A stretch of DNA of 64,000 bases from Romboutsia sp. CE17 (GCF_012317385.1 NZ_CP051144.1:1426001-1490000), one strand, 5' to 3'. Shown: positions 43,725 through 53,200, numbered from the stretch's first letter. The notes: generated by a model from the sequence alone, not told the origin. Made by a program: numbers and translations.

Positions 43725-44513
43725 TTAAAGTAGTTTAGCTTCAACTAAACTATTAATCAGATTTTTAGCAGTAATTTTAGGATCTACTACTTCTATAAAT
43801 TCGCCATTTGATTTACGCTTTGGTGTAAATGTAGATTTAACTCTTGTTGGAGATCCTTTTAGTCCAATCTTACTTTTATCTATATTGTCAATATCATCTA
43901 AGTGAATTTCTTCTATTTCTGCTTTTAGAGATTTAATTTTATTTTTTATAGTTGCATATCTAGGCTTATTAGTTTCTTTTGTTGCAGTGCAAAGTATAGG
44001 AAATTTAGACTCTATAATCTGAACACCTTCTTCAACTTGGCGATTTACAATACATTTATTACCATCTACTTTTATATCTAAAATATTAGTGATTCTTGTA
44101 ACTCCAAGGTGTTCTGCAATACTTGGTGCAGTTTGACCAGTATCTCCATCTATAGCTTGTTTTCCTCCAAGAATTATATCAAATGGACCAAGTTTTTCTA
44201 TGGCCTTAGATAGTATATAGCTAGTAGCATAAGTATCTGAACCACCGAATGCTCTATCCGTTACTAAATAAGCTTCATCCGCTCCCATTGACAATGCTTC
44301 TCTTAGTACTTTTTTAGCTTGATTAGGTCCCATTGATATTACAGTAACATTTGCACCATATTCATCTTTAAGTTGAAGCGCGCATTCAAGTGCATTTTTA
44401 TCAAAAGGATTCATAATACTTGGAACACCTTGGCGTATTAATGTATTTTTAACAGGGTCTATTTTTATCTCTGTTGTATCAGGTACTTGTTTAATACAAA
44501 CAACTATATTCAT
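43725..44513 (-). CDS. etfB: electron transfer flavoprotein beta subunit
   Basis: A 262-residue EtfB with the family signature VNRQVEEGVQIIESKFPILCTATKETNKPRY (near 153-183), the nucleotide-binding VISMGPNQAKKVLREALSMGADEAYLV, and IDGDTGQTAPSIAEHLG. Together with EtfA it carries two flavins. Clostridial Etf complexes next to acyl-CoA dehydrogenases often bifurcate electrons from NADH to ferredoxin and an enoyl-CoA; that mode is plausible here but not proven by these residues. It is 12 bases from the dehydrogenase gene. Confidence 0.95.
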   Translation of the reverse strand: MNIVVCIKQVPDTTEIKIDPVKNTLIRQGVPSIMNPFDKNALECALQLKDEYGANVTVISMGPNQAKKVLREALSMGADEAYLVTDRAFGGSDTYATSYILSKAIEKLGPFDIILGGKQAIDGDTGQTAPSIAEHLGVTRITNILDIKVDGNKCIVNRQVEEGVQIIESKFPILCTATKETNKPRYATIKNKIKSLKAEIEEIHLDDIDNIDKSKIGLKGSPTRVKSTFTPKRKSNGEFIEVVDPKITAKNLINSLVEAKLL

Positions 44514-44525
44514 TACATTGCCCCC

Positions 44526-45668
44526 TTACTTATATTCTTTTTCTAACTCTTTAGCTATTGTTAATCTTTGAATTTGGTTTGCACCTTCAAATATTTGGAA
44601 TACTTTGCAGTCTCTCATTAATTTTTCTACTGGATATTCTTTACTATATCCATATCCACCAAATATTTGTACAGCATTAGAAGTTACTTCTTGAGCGCAA
44701 TCAGATACAAAAGTTTTTGTAATTGAACCTTCCTTTTGAACTAGGCTTCCATTATCCATCATTCTCATAGTGTTATTAACTAATGCTCTAGAAGCTTCAA
44801 CTTTAATAGCCATATCAGCTAACATCTGCTGAACCATTTGGAATTTTATTATAGGTTTATTAAATTGTTTTCTTTCTTTTGCATATTTTACAGATTCATC
44901 TAAAGCTCTTTGCATAATACCTACACCTAATGTAGCAACAAAAGCTCTAGATAAGTTTAATGTATTTAAAGCAAGTTTAAATCCATCTCCTTCTTTACCT
45001 ATTCTATTTCCAACTGGAACTCTGACATTTTCAAAGGTAACATCTGTTGTATTTGATAGTCTTAGACCCATTTTATTTTCATGTTTACCTATAGTTATAC
45101 CTGGTGTGTCTGCATCAATTATAAAAGCAGAAATTCCGTTATGACCTTCTTTCGGATTTGTCTTAAAGAAACCAATGAATATAGATGCTAATGCACCATT
45201 AGTGATAAATGTCTTTGCTCCATTAAGTATGTATTCATCTTTGTCTAATACAGCTGTTCCTCTTAATGAACCTGCATCTGATCCTGCATTAGGTTCAGTT
45301 AGTGCAAATGCAGCAAAATTCCCCTTTTCTATAATATCAGCAAAATATTTTCCTTGTTCATGTGTTCCTGAAAGTATAACCGTTCTTAGTGCAACAAATG
45401 TAGTTACTAAACTTATTGCATAACCTGCATCAACTTTAGCTAACTCTTCAAATATCATTGCTGTAGTTTCATAACTAAGTCCTGTTCCACCATATTCCTC
45501 TGGTATTTCAAGCATATGAAGTCCCATATCAAAAGCATATTTAAATAGTTCTCTAGGACACTCTCCTTTTTCATCTAACTCCTGAACATATGGTTTTATT
45601 TCATTTTCAGCCATATCCCTTACTAATGAAATTAACTCTTTTTGCTCTTCTGAATATATTAAACTCAT
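44526..45668 (-). CDS. acyl-CoA dehydrogenase (enoyl-CoA reductase partner of Etf)
   Basis: A 380-residue flavoprotein of the acyl-CoA dehydrogenase family. AFALTEPNAGSDAGSL (near 134-149) is the N-terminal signature, RKQFNKPIIKFQMVQ the mid-helix, and QIFGGYGYSKEYPVEKLMRDCKVFQIFEGANQIQRL the C-terminal signature with the catalytic-base Glu (FEGANQIQ). In anaerobes with EtfAB it commonly runs as an enoyl-CoA reductase. It follows the CoA-transferase gene by 18 bases. It differs from the second dehydrogenase at 47018. Confidence 0.92.
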   Translation of the reverse strand: MSLIYSEEQKELISLVRDMAENEIKPYVQELDEKGECPRELFKYAFDMGLHMLEIPEEYGGTGLSYETTAMIFEELAKVDAGYAISLVTTFVALRTVILSGTHEQGKYFADIIEKGNFAAFALTEPNAGSDAGSLRGTAVLDKDEYILNGAKTFITNGALASIFIGFFKTNPKEGHNGISAFIIDADTPGITIGKHENKMGLRLSNTTDVTFENVRVPVGNRIGKEGDGFKLALNTLNLSRAFVATLGVGIMQRALDESVKYAKERKQFNKPIIKFQMVQQMLADMAIKVEASRALVNNTMRMMDNGSLVQKEGSITKTFVSDCAQEVTSNAVQIFGGYGYSKEYPVEKLMRDCKVFQIFEGANQIQRLTIAKELEKEYK

Positions 45669-45686
45669 TTAATATCACCCCTATAT

Positions 45687-46910
45687 TTATACTTTTAATA
45701 AAGTACGACCAATTACTGCTCCACTCTCTATACTTTCTTCAATTTCACTTTCACTATATCCAAGATCTTTCATTATTTCTTCGCTATGTTCTCCTTGAGA
45801 TTTACAGCACTCTATAACTGGATTTGGCATAGATGCAAATGATACTGGATTTGTCGGTAAAACTCTATCTCCTGATGGATATTCTATTTTTCTAAGTATA
45901 TTATTAGCCCAAACTTGTTCGTCTTTATATATATCTAAAGGCTCATATGCAGCTTCACATGCTAAATCATTTTCTTTATACATTTTTAGTAGTTCATCTC
46001 TATTAAACTTAGCTATTGCTTCATCTAAAATATCAACAACTTCCTTATTTAAATTATTATTATTTACATCTTTACACTTGTTATATTTAGTATTTCCTAT
46101 TAAATCTTCTCTACCAAGCAATGTCATGATTTTATCAAAGTCTCTATCATATTCTGGACAACACATTACCACCCATTTTTCATCTTTAGTTCTATAGCAG
46201 TTATTAAATGGATTAGGAACTTCTTTTCTACTCTTTGGATATTGATTTCCATACTGTGCTGAGATCATTGCAACACTTTGCATAAATATAGCAGTATGAT
46301 GAAGGCTTACTGTTACCTTATCTCCTATTCCTGTTTTTTCTCTATTAAATAAAGCCGCACAAATCCCTGAAGTTAAACACATTGATACTTGAAAGTCTCC
46401 ATATCCATTGCTTGGATTCATAGGAGAACCGCCTTTGTCTACGGTAGTACCTAGTACTCCTCCCCTTGCCATATATGATGTAGCATCAAAACCTGCAGTA
46501 TCTTTTTCAGGACCATTTTCTCCATATCCTAAAACTTGAGCAAATATTAACCTTGGAAATTTTGCTTTTAGTGTATCATAATCTAAACCTAGCTTTACTA
46601 ATGATTTAGTTCTTGTATTAGTCACCAATACATCCGCTTCACTTAGTAACTTATATGCAATCTCTATTCCCTTTTCAGTCTTAAGGTTAAGTGAAATAAA
46701 TTTTTTGTTCATATTTGCTACATCAAAAGCTAAGTTTTCATCATCATAATAAGGCATATTAAAAACAGATCCTTGAAGTCTTGCAGGGTCTCCTTTAGGA
46801 GCCTCAATTTTAATTATATCTGCACCCCATTCACCAAGAACCCTTGCAGCAGTTGGTGCAGCTAAATAAGTAGTCATATCAACTACTTTTATTCCTTTTA
46901 ATGGTTCCAT
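45687..46910 (-). CDS. class III CoA-transferase, CaiB/FldA-like
   Basis: A 407-residue enzyme moving CoA between acids. VVDMTTYLAAPTAARVLGEWGADIIKIEAPKGDPAR (near 9-44) is the family signature. The Asp in GFDATSYMARGG (near 142-153) is placed where the catalytic Asp is expected, and a glycine loop follows. Members act in carnitine, phenyllactate and caffeate-type pathways; the substrate here is open. It starts the main part of the operon, 107 bases after the first dehydrogenase gene, with two hairpins in the gap. Confidence 0.9.
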   Translation of the reverse strand: MEPLKGIKVVDMTTYLAAPTAARVLGEWGADIIKIEAPKGDPARLQGSVFNMPYYDDENLAFDVANMNKKFISLNLKTEKGIEIAYKLLSEADVLVTNTRTKSLVKLGLDYDTLKAKFPRLIFAQVLGYGENGPEKDTAGFDATSYMARGGVLGTTVDKGGSPMNPSNGYGDFQVSMCLTSGICAALFNREKTGIGDKVTVSLHHTAIFMQSVAMISAQYGNQYPKSRKEVPNPFNNCYRTKDEKWVVMCCPEYDRDFDKIMTLLGREDLIGNTKYNKCKDVNNNNLNKEVVDILDEAIAKFNRDELLKMYKENDLACEAAYEPLDIYKDEQVWANNILRKIEYPSGDRVLPTNPVSFASMPNPVIECCKSQGEHSEEIMKDLGYSESEIEESIESGAVIGRTLLKV

Positions 46911-46949
46911 TTTATTCCTCCTATAAATTTAAATACTAAGTTGTATACA

Positions 46950-47004
46950 TTAACATTTCCAAAAATGTTGTTATAGCTTTTCGAGATTAATCGAAAAGCT
47001 ATAA
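46950..47004 (-). other. two tandem hairpins in the operon gap
   Basis: A perfect 14-bp stem (TTATAGCTTTTCGA and its complement, six-base loop, 46971-47004) is followed by a 7-bp stem (AACATTT/AAATGTT, near 46952-46969). No proper T tract follows the first, so it is not a classic terminator on this strand. It may stabilise the upstream or downstream message or tune expression between the first dehydrogenase and the rest. Confidence 0.55.
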
Positions 47005-47017
47005 ATAAACTTATATA

Positions 47018-48193
47018 TTAGTAAACTCCACCATTTTTAATTAATTCTCTAGATGCAGTCAATCTTTGAACTGTTCTTGGACCTTCTTCTAACCACATTG
47101 CACGACAGTCTCTATATAATCTTTCTACTGGTCCATATGGGTTATCTTCAAAATATCCAATACCTCCAAATATTTCTAAACAGTAGTCAGAAACTAATTT
47201 AACAGTATTTATACTATGAAGCTTAGCCATAGATGCTTTCATATCTATATTTTTTCCTGCTTCATAATCATTAGCAATATCATATACTATTTGTCTTAGA
47301 GCATATATTTCTGTTCCCATATCAGCAATTGCTTGTTGTATTGCTTGTCTTTTTACTAATGGCTTACCAAATGTTACTCTGTCTTTTGCTCTTTTTATAG
47401 TCATCTCTAACATTCTTTGGCTCATACCTAAGTTACTTACTGCTATGTGCGCTCTTGAAACACCAAGAGAATGCATAGCTATATGAAGACCGTCTCCTTC
47501 TTTTCCTAATAAATATTTTTTATCTAATTTCATATTAGTAAATCTTAATCCTGCATGACCTGCACCACGGCATCCCATCATATGAGGCATTGGAACTATT
47601 TCATATCCAGGTGTATTTACTGGAACTAAAAATGCTGATAGTCTTTTTTCTTTTGGTGCATCTGGATCTGTAACTGCTATAACATAAGCAGCTTCGCAAC
47701 AATCTGTATGTGAAATTAATGTTTTTTCTCCATCAATTATGTAGTTATCTCCATCTTTAACAGCCCTTGTTTTTATATCAGCCCCTGATCCTGCTTCAGC
47801 TTCTGTTAATGCAAAGCATGTAAAGAAAGTTTTATCTTGGAATTTATCCATGTATTCAGCCTTTAATTCTTCACTACCAAAATCATCAAGTATTCTCCAG
47901 TTTAAGTCCATTGCATAATGTAAGTGCATACGCATTCCCCCTGGACCTCTACTAAATTCTTCTTGTACTTTGAATATTTGTTTTGGAGTTAATCCGAATC
48001 CACCATATTTTACTGGTAAAGAACATCTATATAAATCATTCTCTATTGCCAAATCAAAAAATTCTTGTGGAAACTTATTTGTAACTTCTACTTCTTTTTG
48101 AATTTCTTCAAAAGGCCCCTCTGCTAATTCTCTTATTTGTTTTAAGTAAGCTTGAAACTCTTCTTCATTTAATTTTCCTAATACTTTTTCCAT
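47018..48193 (-). CDS. acyl-CoA dehydrogenase, CaiA-like
   Basis: A 391-residue acyl-CoA dehydrogenase. TCFALTEAEAGSGADIKTRA (near 130-149) and the C-terminal EIFGGIGYFEDNPYGPVERLYRDCRAMWLEEGPRTVQRL are present, with a Glu in LEEGPRTVQRL at the base position. The ends differ from the dehydrogenase at 44526, so the two probably handle different CoA esters or form a mixed complex. It is the first gene behind the operon promoter, with a GGGGGATT site before the ATG. Confidence 0.9.
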   Translation of the reverse strand: MEKVLGKLNEEEFQAYLKQIRELAEGPFEEIQKEVEVTNKFPQEFFDLAIENDLYRCSLPVKYGGFGLTPKQIFKVQEEFSRGPGGMRMHLHYAMDLNWRILDDFGSEELKAEYMDKFQDKTFFTCFALTEAEAGSGADIKTRAVKDGDNYIIDGEKTLISHTDCCEAAYVIAVTDPDAPKEKRLSAFLVPVNTPGYEIVPMPHMMGCRGAGHAGLRFTNMKLDKKYLLGKEGDGLHIAMHSLGVSRAHIAVSNLGMSQRMLEMTIKRAKDRVTFGKPLVKRQAIQQAIADMGTEIYALRQIVYDIANDYEAGKNIDMKASMAKLHSINTVKLVSDYCLEIFGGIGYFEDNPYGPVERLYRDCRAMWLEEGPRTVQRLTASRELIKNGGVY

Positions 48194-48255
48194 TATAATA
48201 ATCCCCCTTTTTAAAGTCTTAATTTTATTAGACTCATTGTTATATTCTTAACATT

Positions 48256-48285
48256 ATTGTAGATTGTTTTTATAATAATATCCAA
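48256..48285 (-). promoter_or_regulatory. promoter of the acyl-CoA operon
   Basis: TTGGAT (48285-48280) and TACAAT (48261-48256), 18 bases apart, lie about 60 bases before the first dehydrogenase gene. The weak -35 box suits an activator-dependent promoter. Confidence 0.5.
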
Positions 48286-48498
48286 TCGGTAATACCATAG
48301 TATTTTATTATGATTAATAGGAATTTCCTATAGATAATTTTTACAGATACTTTAAAGAATTAGTTTATAATATTCAGTCTAAGTCTTTAGCTTGTGTAAA
48401 TGATATGAATGAGGTTAAAGATGGAATATTTAGTGATAAATTTGATCAAATAAAAATGGTAAACTCTAAACAAGTTTACCATTTTTATTTAAATATAA
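48286..48498 (+). other. intergenic stretch with a probable coding remnant and terminator
   Basis: On the plus strand, about 48326-48450 is open with natural-looking residues (NFYRYFKELVYNIQSKSLAC..KFDQIK) but has no start, which suggests the tail of a lost gene. A hairpin at 48452-48486 (AAAAATGGTAAACT and complement, T runs on both sides) is the terminator of the cysteine-cluster gene and of anything arriving from the left. Confidence 0.4.
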
Positions 48499-48759
48499 TT
48501 ATGTATTTGGATTTGTTGCTTCTTCAAGTTCAGTTAGATATCTTAAAGCTTCTTCTTTAGTATTTTTACACATTTCCTTGCATGGTTGCAAATCTTTACA
48601 TACTTTAGGCCTTTTAGGATGGTTAAATATTTTACACATATTATTTTCATCTAAATTTATACATCTAATACCTGCAGGCTTTCCATTTTCCATTCCAGGT
48701 ATAAAGGATGATATAGAAGGAGCTATACAACACGCCCCGCAATTCGATCTACATTCCAT
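48499..48759 (-). CDS. YkgJ-family cysteine-cluster protein
   Basis: An 86-residue protein of the YkgJ/YeiW zinc- or iron-cluster family. The spacing ECRSNCGACCIAPSISSFIPG, then GIRCINLDENNMCKIFNHPKRPKVCK, then CKEMC, is the family pattern (cysteines near 3, 7, 10, 11, 33, 42, 54). Length is normal for the short form. The role is unknown; a metal-binding site is likely. It stands alone, with a terminator on each side. Confidence 0.85.
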   Translation of the reverse strand: MECRSNCGACCIAPSISSFIPGMENGKPAGIRCINLDENNMCKIFNHPKRPKVCKDLQPCKEMCKNTKEEALRYLTELEEATNPNT

Positions 48760-48867
48760 ATTTGTTGTCTCCTATGTTATTTTATTTCATATAATAACAT
48801 AATTATTAATTTTTATAAAGTCTACAACTTTTAGATAAAGACTTAGTTCCCAGAATTAGAATTAGAG

Positions 48868-48903
48868 TAAGACAGTCTCAACTTAATTAGCTGAGACTGT
48901 TAT
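48868..48903. terminator. hairpin after the amidohydrolase gene, probable terminator
   Basis: ACAGTCTCA and TGAGACTGT pair, with an AGCT/AGTT extension. The T tract is weak on the minus strand, so efficiency is uncertain. Confidence 0.5.
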
Positions 48904-48921
48904 TTATATAATTTAAAATAA

Positions 48922-50514
48922 TTATTTTTTATATATAGTTTCCCCTTCTTTTATTGTTTCAAGAACTTTGATATCTTTTATATCCATAGGATCAACCTTT
49001 AATGGATTTTTATCTAATATAGCTAAATCAGCTAATTTACCTTCTTTTATTGTTCCTTTTATATCTTCTTCAAAATATTGATATGCTGCATTTTTAGTAA
49101 CAGCTTTTAATGCATCTAAAGGCGTTACTTTTTCATCATCACCTAATAAAACTCCTTTTTTAGTTATTCTATTAACTGCACACCATATAGTTTCTAACAT
49201 ATCTGGCTCTATAACTGGAGCATCTTGATGGAAAGTATAAACTATACCTTTATCTTGTGCTGATTTTGCTGAACTTATTTTGCTAGCTCTTTCTATTCCA
49301 AAGTTTTTAATATGTATATCACCCCAGTGATATACGTGACCAACAAAGAATGATGGTATCATATTAAGAGCTTTAACATCATCTAGCTGATCTTCTGCTA
49401 AAAATTGAGCATGTACTATAACTGGTCTTATGTCTTCAGTTATTCCTGTTTTCTCTTTTGCAATCTTATATTGATTTATATATTGTTGAGATGCAGCATC
49501 ACCATTGCAATGAACTAAAATTTGCATTTTATCCTTTAATGCTCTTTCTAATTTCTGTTCAACTTCTTCATCTTTTTGTGTTCCATATCCAAAGTAATTT
49601 GGATCATCTATATATGGTGTTCTCATCCAAGCAGTACGGCCTTGTGGAGATCCATCTAAGAAAGTTTTATATCCACCTATTTTCAGATGGTTATCATATT
49701 TTTGAAGACAGTTTGCAAATTTTTCTTTTAACTTATCTGCATTACCTATATCTAAAAATCCTATTAAATCTATTTTTAGAAGTTTTGAATGTATTAGATA
49801 TTGGAAAATATCTGCTAATAAATCTACAACAAATCCTTCTTGAACAGTTGTTATACCATAGCTTGCATATGCATTTTGGGCTTTTATTAGGTTTCCCATA
49901 AATTCTTCATTTGAAACCATAGGAATTTCTTGTACATACTTTACAAATGCATTTTCTTCAAGATATCCTGTAACTTCTCCATCTTTTTTTTCTATTACTC
50001 CACCTTCTGGATTGGGTGTATCCATAGTTATACCTAATTCTTTTATTCCAAGACTATTTAATACACCCATATGCCCTGATTTATGCTTGGCTACAATTGG
50101 GTTATTTGGAGAAGCCTCATCTAATATAGCTTTACTTGGATGCGCTTTTTCTTCAAAGATATTTTGGTCATATCCATTTGCTTGTATCCATTTGCCTGGT
50201 GGTACATTATTTTTTTCTATAAATCTTTTTATAGCATCTGATACATCAGCAAAACTTGCAGCTTCTGTAATATCAACCTGTGAGAAAGAACTTGCATATC
50301 CTGAAAAATGGCTATGTGAATCTATAAATGATGGTATTAACGTTTTACCTTGTAAGTCTATTAATTCTACATTTTCACATGCACATTTTTGTAAGTCTTC
50401 TTTTTTCCCAACCTTATAAATCTTATTGTCTTTAACTAAGACTGCTTCCGTATATAATTCATCTTCTAAAGTTATTATATCGCCATTAAAGTATAGCTTT
50501 TCATTTGATGTCAT
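48922..50514 (-). CDS. amidohydrolase family protein, YtcJ-like
   Basis: A 530-residue metal-dependent hydrolase of the amidohydrolase superfamily (YtcJ/AepA branch). FIDSHSHFSGYASS (near 61-74) gives the His-x-His metal site, LVHCNGDAASQQYI (near 335-348) and VIVHAQFLAEDQLDD (near 369-383) the next histidines, and HQDAPVIEPD (near 447) the Asp. The C-terminus returns to a small beta domain (GKLADLAILDKNP). The amide substrate is unknown. GGAGG precedes the ATG. It has no close partner genes. Confidence 0.88.
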   Translation of the reverse strand: MTSNEKLYFNGDIITLEDELYTEAVLVKDNKIYKVGKKEDLQKCACENVELIDLQGKTLIPSFIDSHSHFSGYASSFSQVDITEAASFADVSDAIKRFIEKNNVPPGKWIQANGYDQNIFEEKAHPSKAILDEASPNNPIVAKHKSGHMGVLNSLGIKELGITMDTPNPEGGVIEKKDGEVTGYLEENAFVKYVQEIPMVSNEEFMGNLIKAQNAYASYGITTVQEGFVVDLLADIFQYLIHSKLLKIDLIGFLDIGNADKLKEKFANCLQKYDNHLKIGGYKTFLDGSPQGRTAWMRTPYIDDPNYFGYGTQKDEEVEQKLERALKDKMQILVHCNGDAASQQYINQYKIAKEKTGITEDIRPVIVHAQFLAEDQLDDVKALNMIPSFFVGHVYHWGDIHIKNFGIERASKISSAKSAQDKGIVYTFHQDAPVIEPDMLETIWCAVNRITKKGVLLGDDEKVTPLDALKAVTKNAAYQYFEEDIKGTIKEGKLADLAILDKNPLKVDPMDIKDIKVLETIKEGETIYKK

Positions 50515-50596
50515 TTTATACCTCCTAATATAGAAATGCTTTCATTAATATTATTACCATTCTATAAAATATTACTATCTAATTTTTCAAAAAAAT

Positions 50597-50634
50597 AATA
50601 ACTACCTTAAAATCAAATTTAAGGTAGTTATTTA
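50597..50634 (-). terminator. terminator of the L25 gene
   Basis: AATAACTACCTTAAA and its complement with a six-base loop, followed by a T run read leftward. Confidence 0.85.
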
Positions 50635-50639
50635 TTAGA

Positions 50640-51176
50640 TTATTTAGCTGCTCCTACTTTTGCTATTATTGTTTCTTCATTAAAATCTATTTTTACACCA
50701 ACTGGAATAGCTATATCCCTAGATGTTATTTGGTCACCATAATTTAATTTAGATACATCAATCTCTATAATTGGCGGTATATCACTTGCTAAACCTTGTA
50801 ATTGTATGTCTGATACAAATACTTCTACTACTAATCTTTTAGATTCTAGTGATTCTTGTCCTATAAAATTAATAGGTGTTCTTAACTTTATAGGTTCATA
50901 CTTATTTACACATTGAAAATCTATATGTACTATATCGCCTAAAGCATCTCGTTGTAATTCTTTAAGAACGCATGGCGTATTTATTCCATTTAAATTTAAT
51001 AATATTACAGAGCTTCCATCACTTTTCAATAAGTTTATCAATTCTCTTTTAGTTATTTTAGCTTTTATTGGAACCTCTAGACTTTGTCCATAAAGTATGC
51101 ATGGAATTTCTCCACCTTTTCTTACTTTATATCCTTTTTCATTTCTATCAGTAATACTAAATACCAAACTTCTCAT
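50640..51176 (-). CDS. ctc: ribosomal protein L25 (general stress protein Ctc)
   Basis: A 178-residue protein of the long, two-domain L25/TL5/Ctc type that binds 5S rRNA. The N-terminal domain has KVRKGGEIPCILYGQ (near 17-31) and VLKELQRDALGDIVHIDFQCV (near 69-89). The C-terminal beta domain has LRTPINFIGQESLESKR and a pattern ending IDVSKLNYGDQITSRDI. It is slightly shorter than most Ctc proteins, which often end in an acidic tail missing here. It is a single-gene unit. Confidence 0.92.
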   Translation of the reverse strand: MRSLVFSITDRNEKGYKVRKGGEIPCILYGQSLEVPIKAKITKRELINLLKSDGSSVILLNLNGINTPCVLKELQRDALGDIVHIDFQCVNKYEPIKLRTPINFIGQESLESKRLVVEVFVSDIQLQGLASDIPPIIEIDVSKLNYGDQITSRDIAIPVGVKIDFNEETIIAKVGAAK

Positions 51177-51360
51177 AAAATCACTTCCTCACATATTTTT
51201 CTACTATATATGTATACTCTCTATTAGAAGAATAGATTCCTATATTTTAAAGTTATATATCTAATAAATATACATATAAACAATACTTTATATAAAATCT
51301 AAGGAAGTAAATTAAATATAGATAAGTTTATATATTTAATTAAATCATACTTTTATATTC

Positions 51361-52029
51361 CTATATATCTATACTCTCATTAAAGTTAACAATTTTTACT
51401 TTAGCATCACAGTTCTTTTCAACTAATTCTTTGAAATCTCTACTAGAAGTAGCTATTAATGGCCAAGTATCATAATGTATTGGTATAACAAATTTAGGTT
51501 TTAACATTTTGGTAGCCTCTAATGCCTCTTCTATTCCCATTGTAAAATTATCACCTATTGGCAACAATGCATAGTCAATATCATTCATTCTTCCTATTAA
51601 TTCCATATCCCCAAATAAAGCTGTATCACCTGCAAAATATATAATTGTTCCATAAAAATCAATTATAAATCCACATGCTAGTCCACCTTCTATACCTGCA
51701 CTATGAATGGCTTGCGTAACTTTTATATATCCAAAATCAAAGTTGTATTTTCCTCCTATATTCATACTATGAGATTTACAGCCTTTTTCTTCTACCATAT
51801 TAGCTATTTCTGCCGTTGAAATTATAGTAGCCCCTGTTCTTTTTGATATATCTATAGCATCTCCTATATGATCAAAGTGAGCATGTGATACTAATATATA
51901 ATCACAATCAACTTTATTTGGATTAGTTTTATTTACTGGATTGTTTGAAAAAAATGGATCTATTAGTATAGTTACATTATCTTTTGTTAATGAAATATTT
52001 GCGTGTCCATTATATTTTAATTTTATCAT
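51361..52029 (-). CDS. metal-dependent hydrolase, UPF0173/beta-lactamase fold
   Basis: A 222-residue metallo-beta-lactamase-fold hydrolase of the UPF0173 (YtkL) family. KYNGHANI at the start, VSHAHFDHIGDA (near 48-59) with the H-x-H-x-D-H metal motif, HSAGIEGG (near 110), FAGDTALF (near 133) and PIHYDTWP (near 184) are all in place. The substrate is unknown. The ATG at 52029 follows GGAGG by a few bases. Confidence 0.9.
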   Translation of the reverse strand: MIKLKYNGHANISLTKDNVTILIDPFFSNNPVNKTNPNKVDCDYILVSHAHFDHIGDAIDISKRTGATIISTAEIANMVEEKGCKSHSMNIGGKYNFDFGYIKVTQAIHSAGIEGGLACGFIIDFYGTIIYFAGDTALFGDMELIGRMNDIDYALLPIGDNFTMGIEEALEATKMLKPKFVIPIHYDTWPLIATSSRDFKELVEKNCDAKVKIVNFNESIDI

Positions 52030-52106
52030 TTTTGCCTCCAATACCATTATTTTATATCATAAATTATATCATTATTATATCTATTTATCATTGAAATATA
52101 TTTAAT

Positions 52107-52137
52107 AAAAAAGGACTACATTTAGTCCTTTTTTATA
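52107..52137. terminator. terminator of the CPBP protease gene
   Basis: AAAAAAGGACTA and TAGTCCTTTTTT pair around a short loop. It overlaps the end of the gene. Confidence 0.8.
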
Positions 52138-52949
52138 TTATCAGAAATAAGATTATCAATATTATATACAAGACTATTTCTCTGAATTTGATCTTTTATA
52201 ATTATTATCCATAATAAAATTGCTACTGTTACGTTTATTAAATTACAAATAGATGTTATTCTAGAGATTTCTATATTTAGAGTATTAGATACCATTATTA
52301 TATAATTCCAAATAATATGAAAAATTATTATTGGCCACATGTTATTTATCTTTATTACCAGACCTACAAAAGCAAAACCAAGTAAGCTAGAATATATTAT
52401 TCTATAAAAAACATCTATTATTGATATCCCCATAACAATTGTAAAAAAATGTACAATAGAAAATCCTAAACTACTAATAATCATTGCCCCTATAATAGAA
52501 TTTCTATTTCTAAAAGAACTTAAGAATACCCCTCTAAAAATAACTTCTTCAGAAAAACCAGCTAAAAATACCCCTATGAAGGTAGAAATCATAGTTATCC
52601 AAGTCATAGTAGTAAATGAGTGTGCATTCTTATAAATTTCTAATATGAATTTAGTTACCATAAATACTAATATGACTACATAAGGAGTAAACCATATAAT
52701 ATTTCTTATATTTATCTTTCTAAACCCAATGTCTTTCCATTCATAAAATCTTCTTATTACATATAATAAAAAAATTGTTGGAGGTATTTGAATTATTAAT
52801 TTACTTATTATGTTAGCTTCACTAATGTCCATGCTATCAACTATAGTTCCTCCAATTATGGATATAATAATATTTGATATAAATACCCCTATTATCATAG
52901 ATAATATATATCCAATTGCAGTCATAATAGCTATCTTTTTTTTGTTCAT
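52122..52949 (-). CDS. CPBP-family intramembrane metalloprotease
   Basis: A 275-residue membrane protein with about eight helices. The CPBP/Abi motifs are present: SEEVIFRGVFLSSFRN near residues 133-148 (the EE-x3-R motif), FSIVHFFTIVMG near 163-174 (F-x3-H) and IFHIIWNYII near 218 (H-x3-N). Relatives act in CAAX-type processing, bacteriocin self-immunity or signalling; no bacteriocin gene is visible nearby. A single gene. Confidence 0.9.
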   Translation of the reverse strand: MNKKKIAIMTAIGYILSMIIGVFISNIIISIIGGTIVDSMDISEANIISKLIIQIPPTIFLLYVIRRFYEWKDIGFRKINIRNIIWFTPYVVILVFMVTKFILEIYKNAHSFTTMTWITMISTFIGVFLAGFSEEVIFRGVFLSSFRNRNSIIGAMIISSLGFSIVHFFTIVMGISIIDVFYRIIYSSLLGFAFVGLVIKINNMWPIIIFHIIWNYIIMVSNTLNIEISRITSICNLINVTVAILLWIIIIKDQIQRNSLVYNIDNLISDNIKKD

Positions 52950-53200
52950 GCCTTTACTCCTATCAATATATTTTTATATATTATATATTACCATAATTTT
53001 GCTATTTTATAAAAATTAAAGACAAGGATTTTATCCTTATCTTTTTAATAGTTATATATAAAAGCCATATTTAAACTTAGCTTCTTATAAGTTATAATTT
53101 TTATATAAGTATAATAAATTCTAATATTATTATAAAAGTTGATTATTTGTTGCTTTTTAGAAAATAATATAGGTATATAGTTTTAATAAATTTAGAAAGG

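Noticed and set aside
40474-48193. Naming the acyl-CoA operon as caiABC carnitine reduction
   Set aside because: CaiT, CaiD and CaiE equivalents are missing, the transporter is of the OFA type and there are two dehydrogenases, so carnitine is only one of several possibilities.
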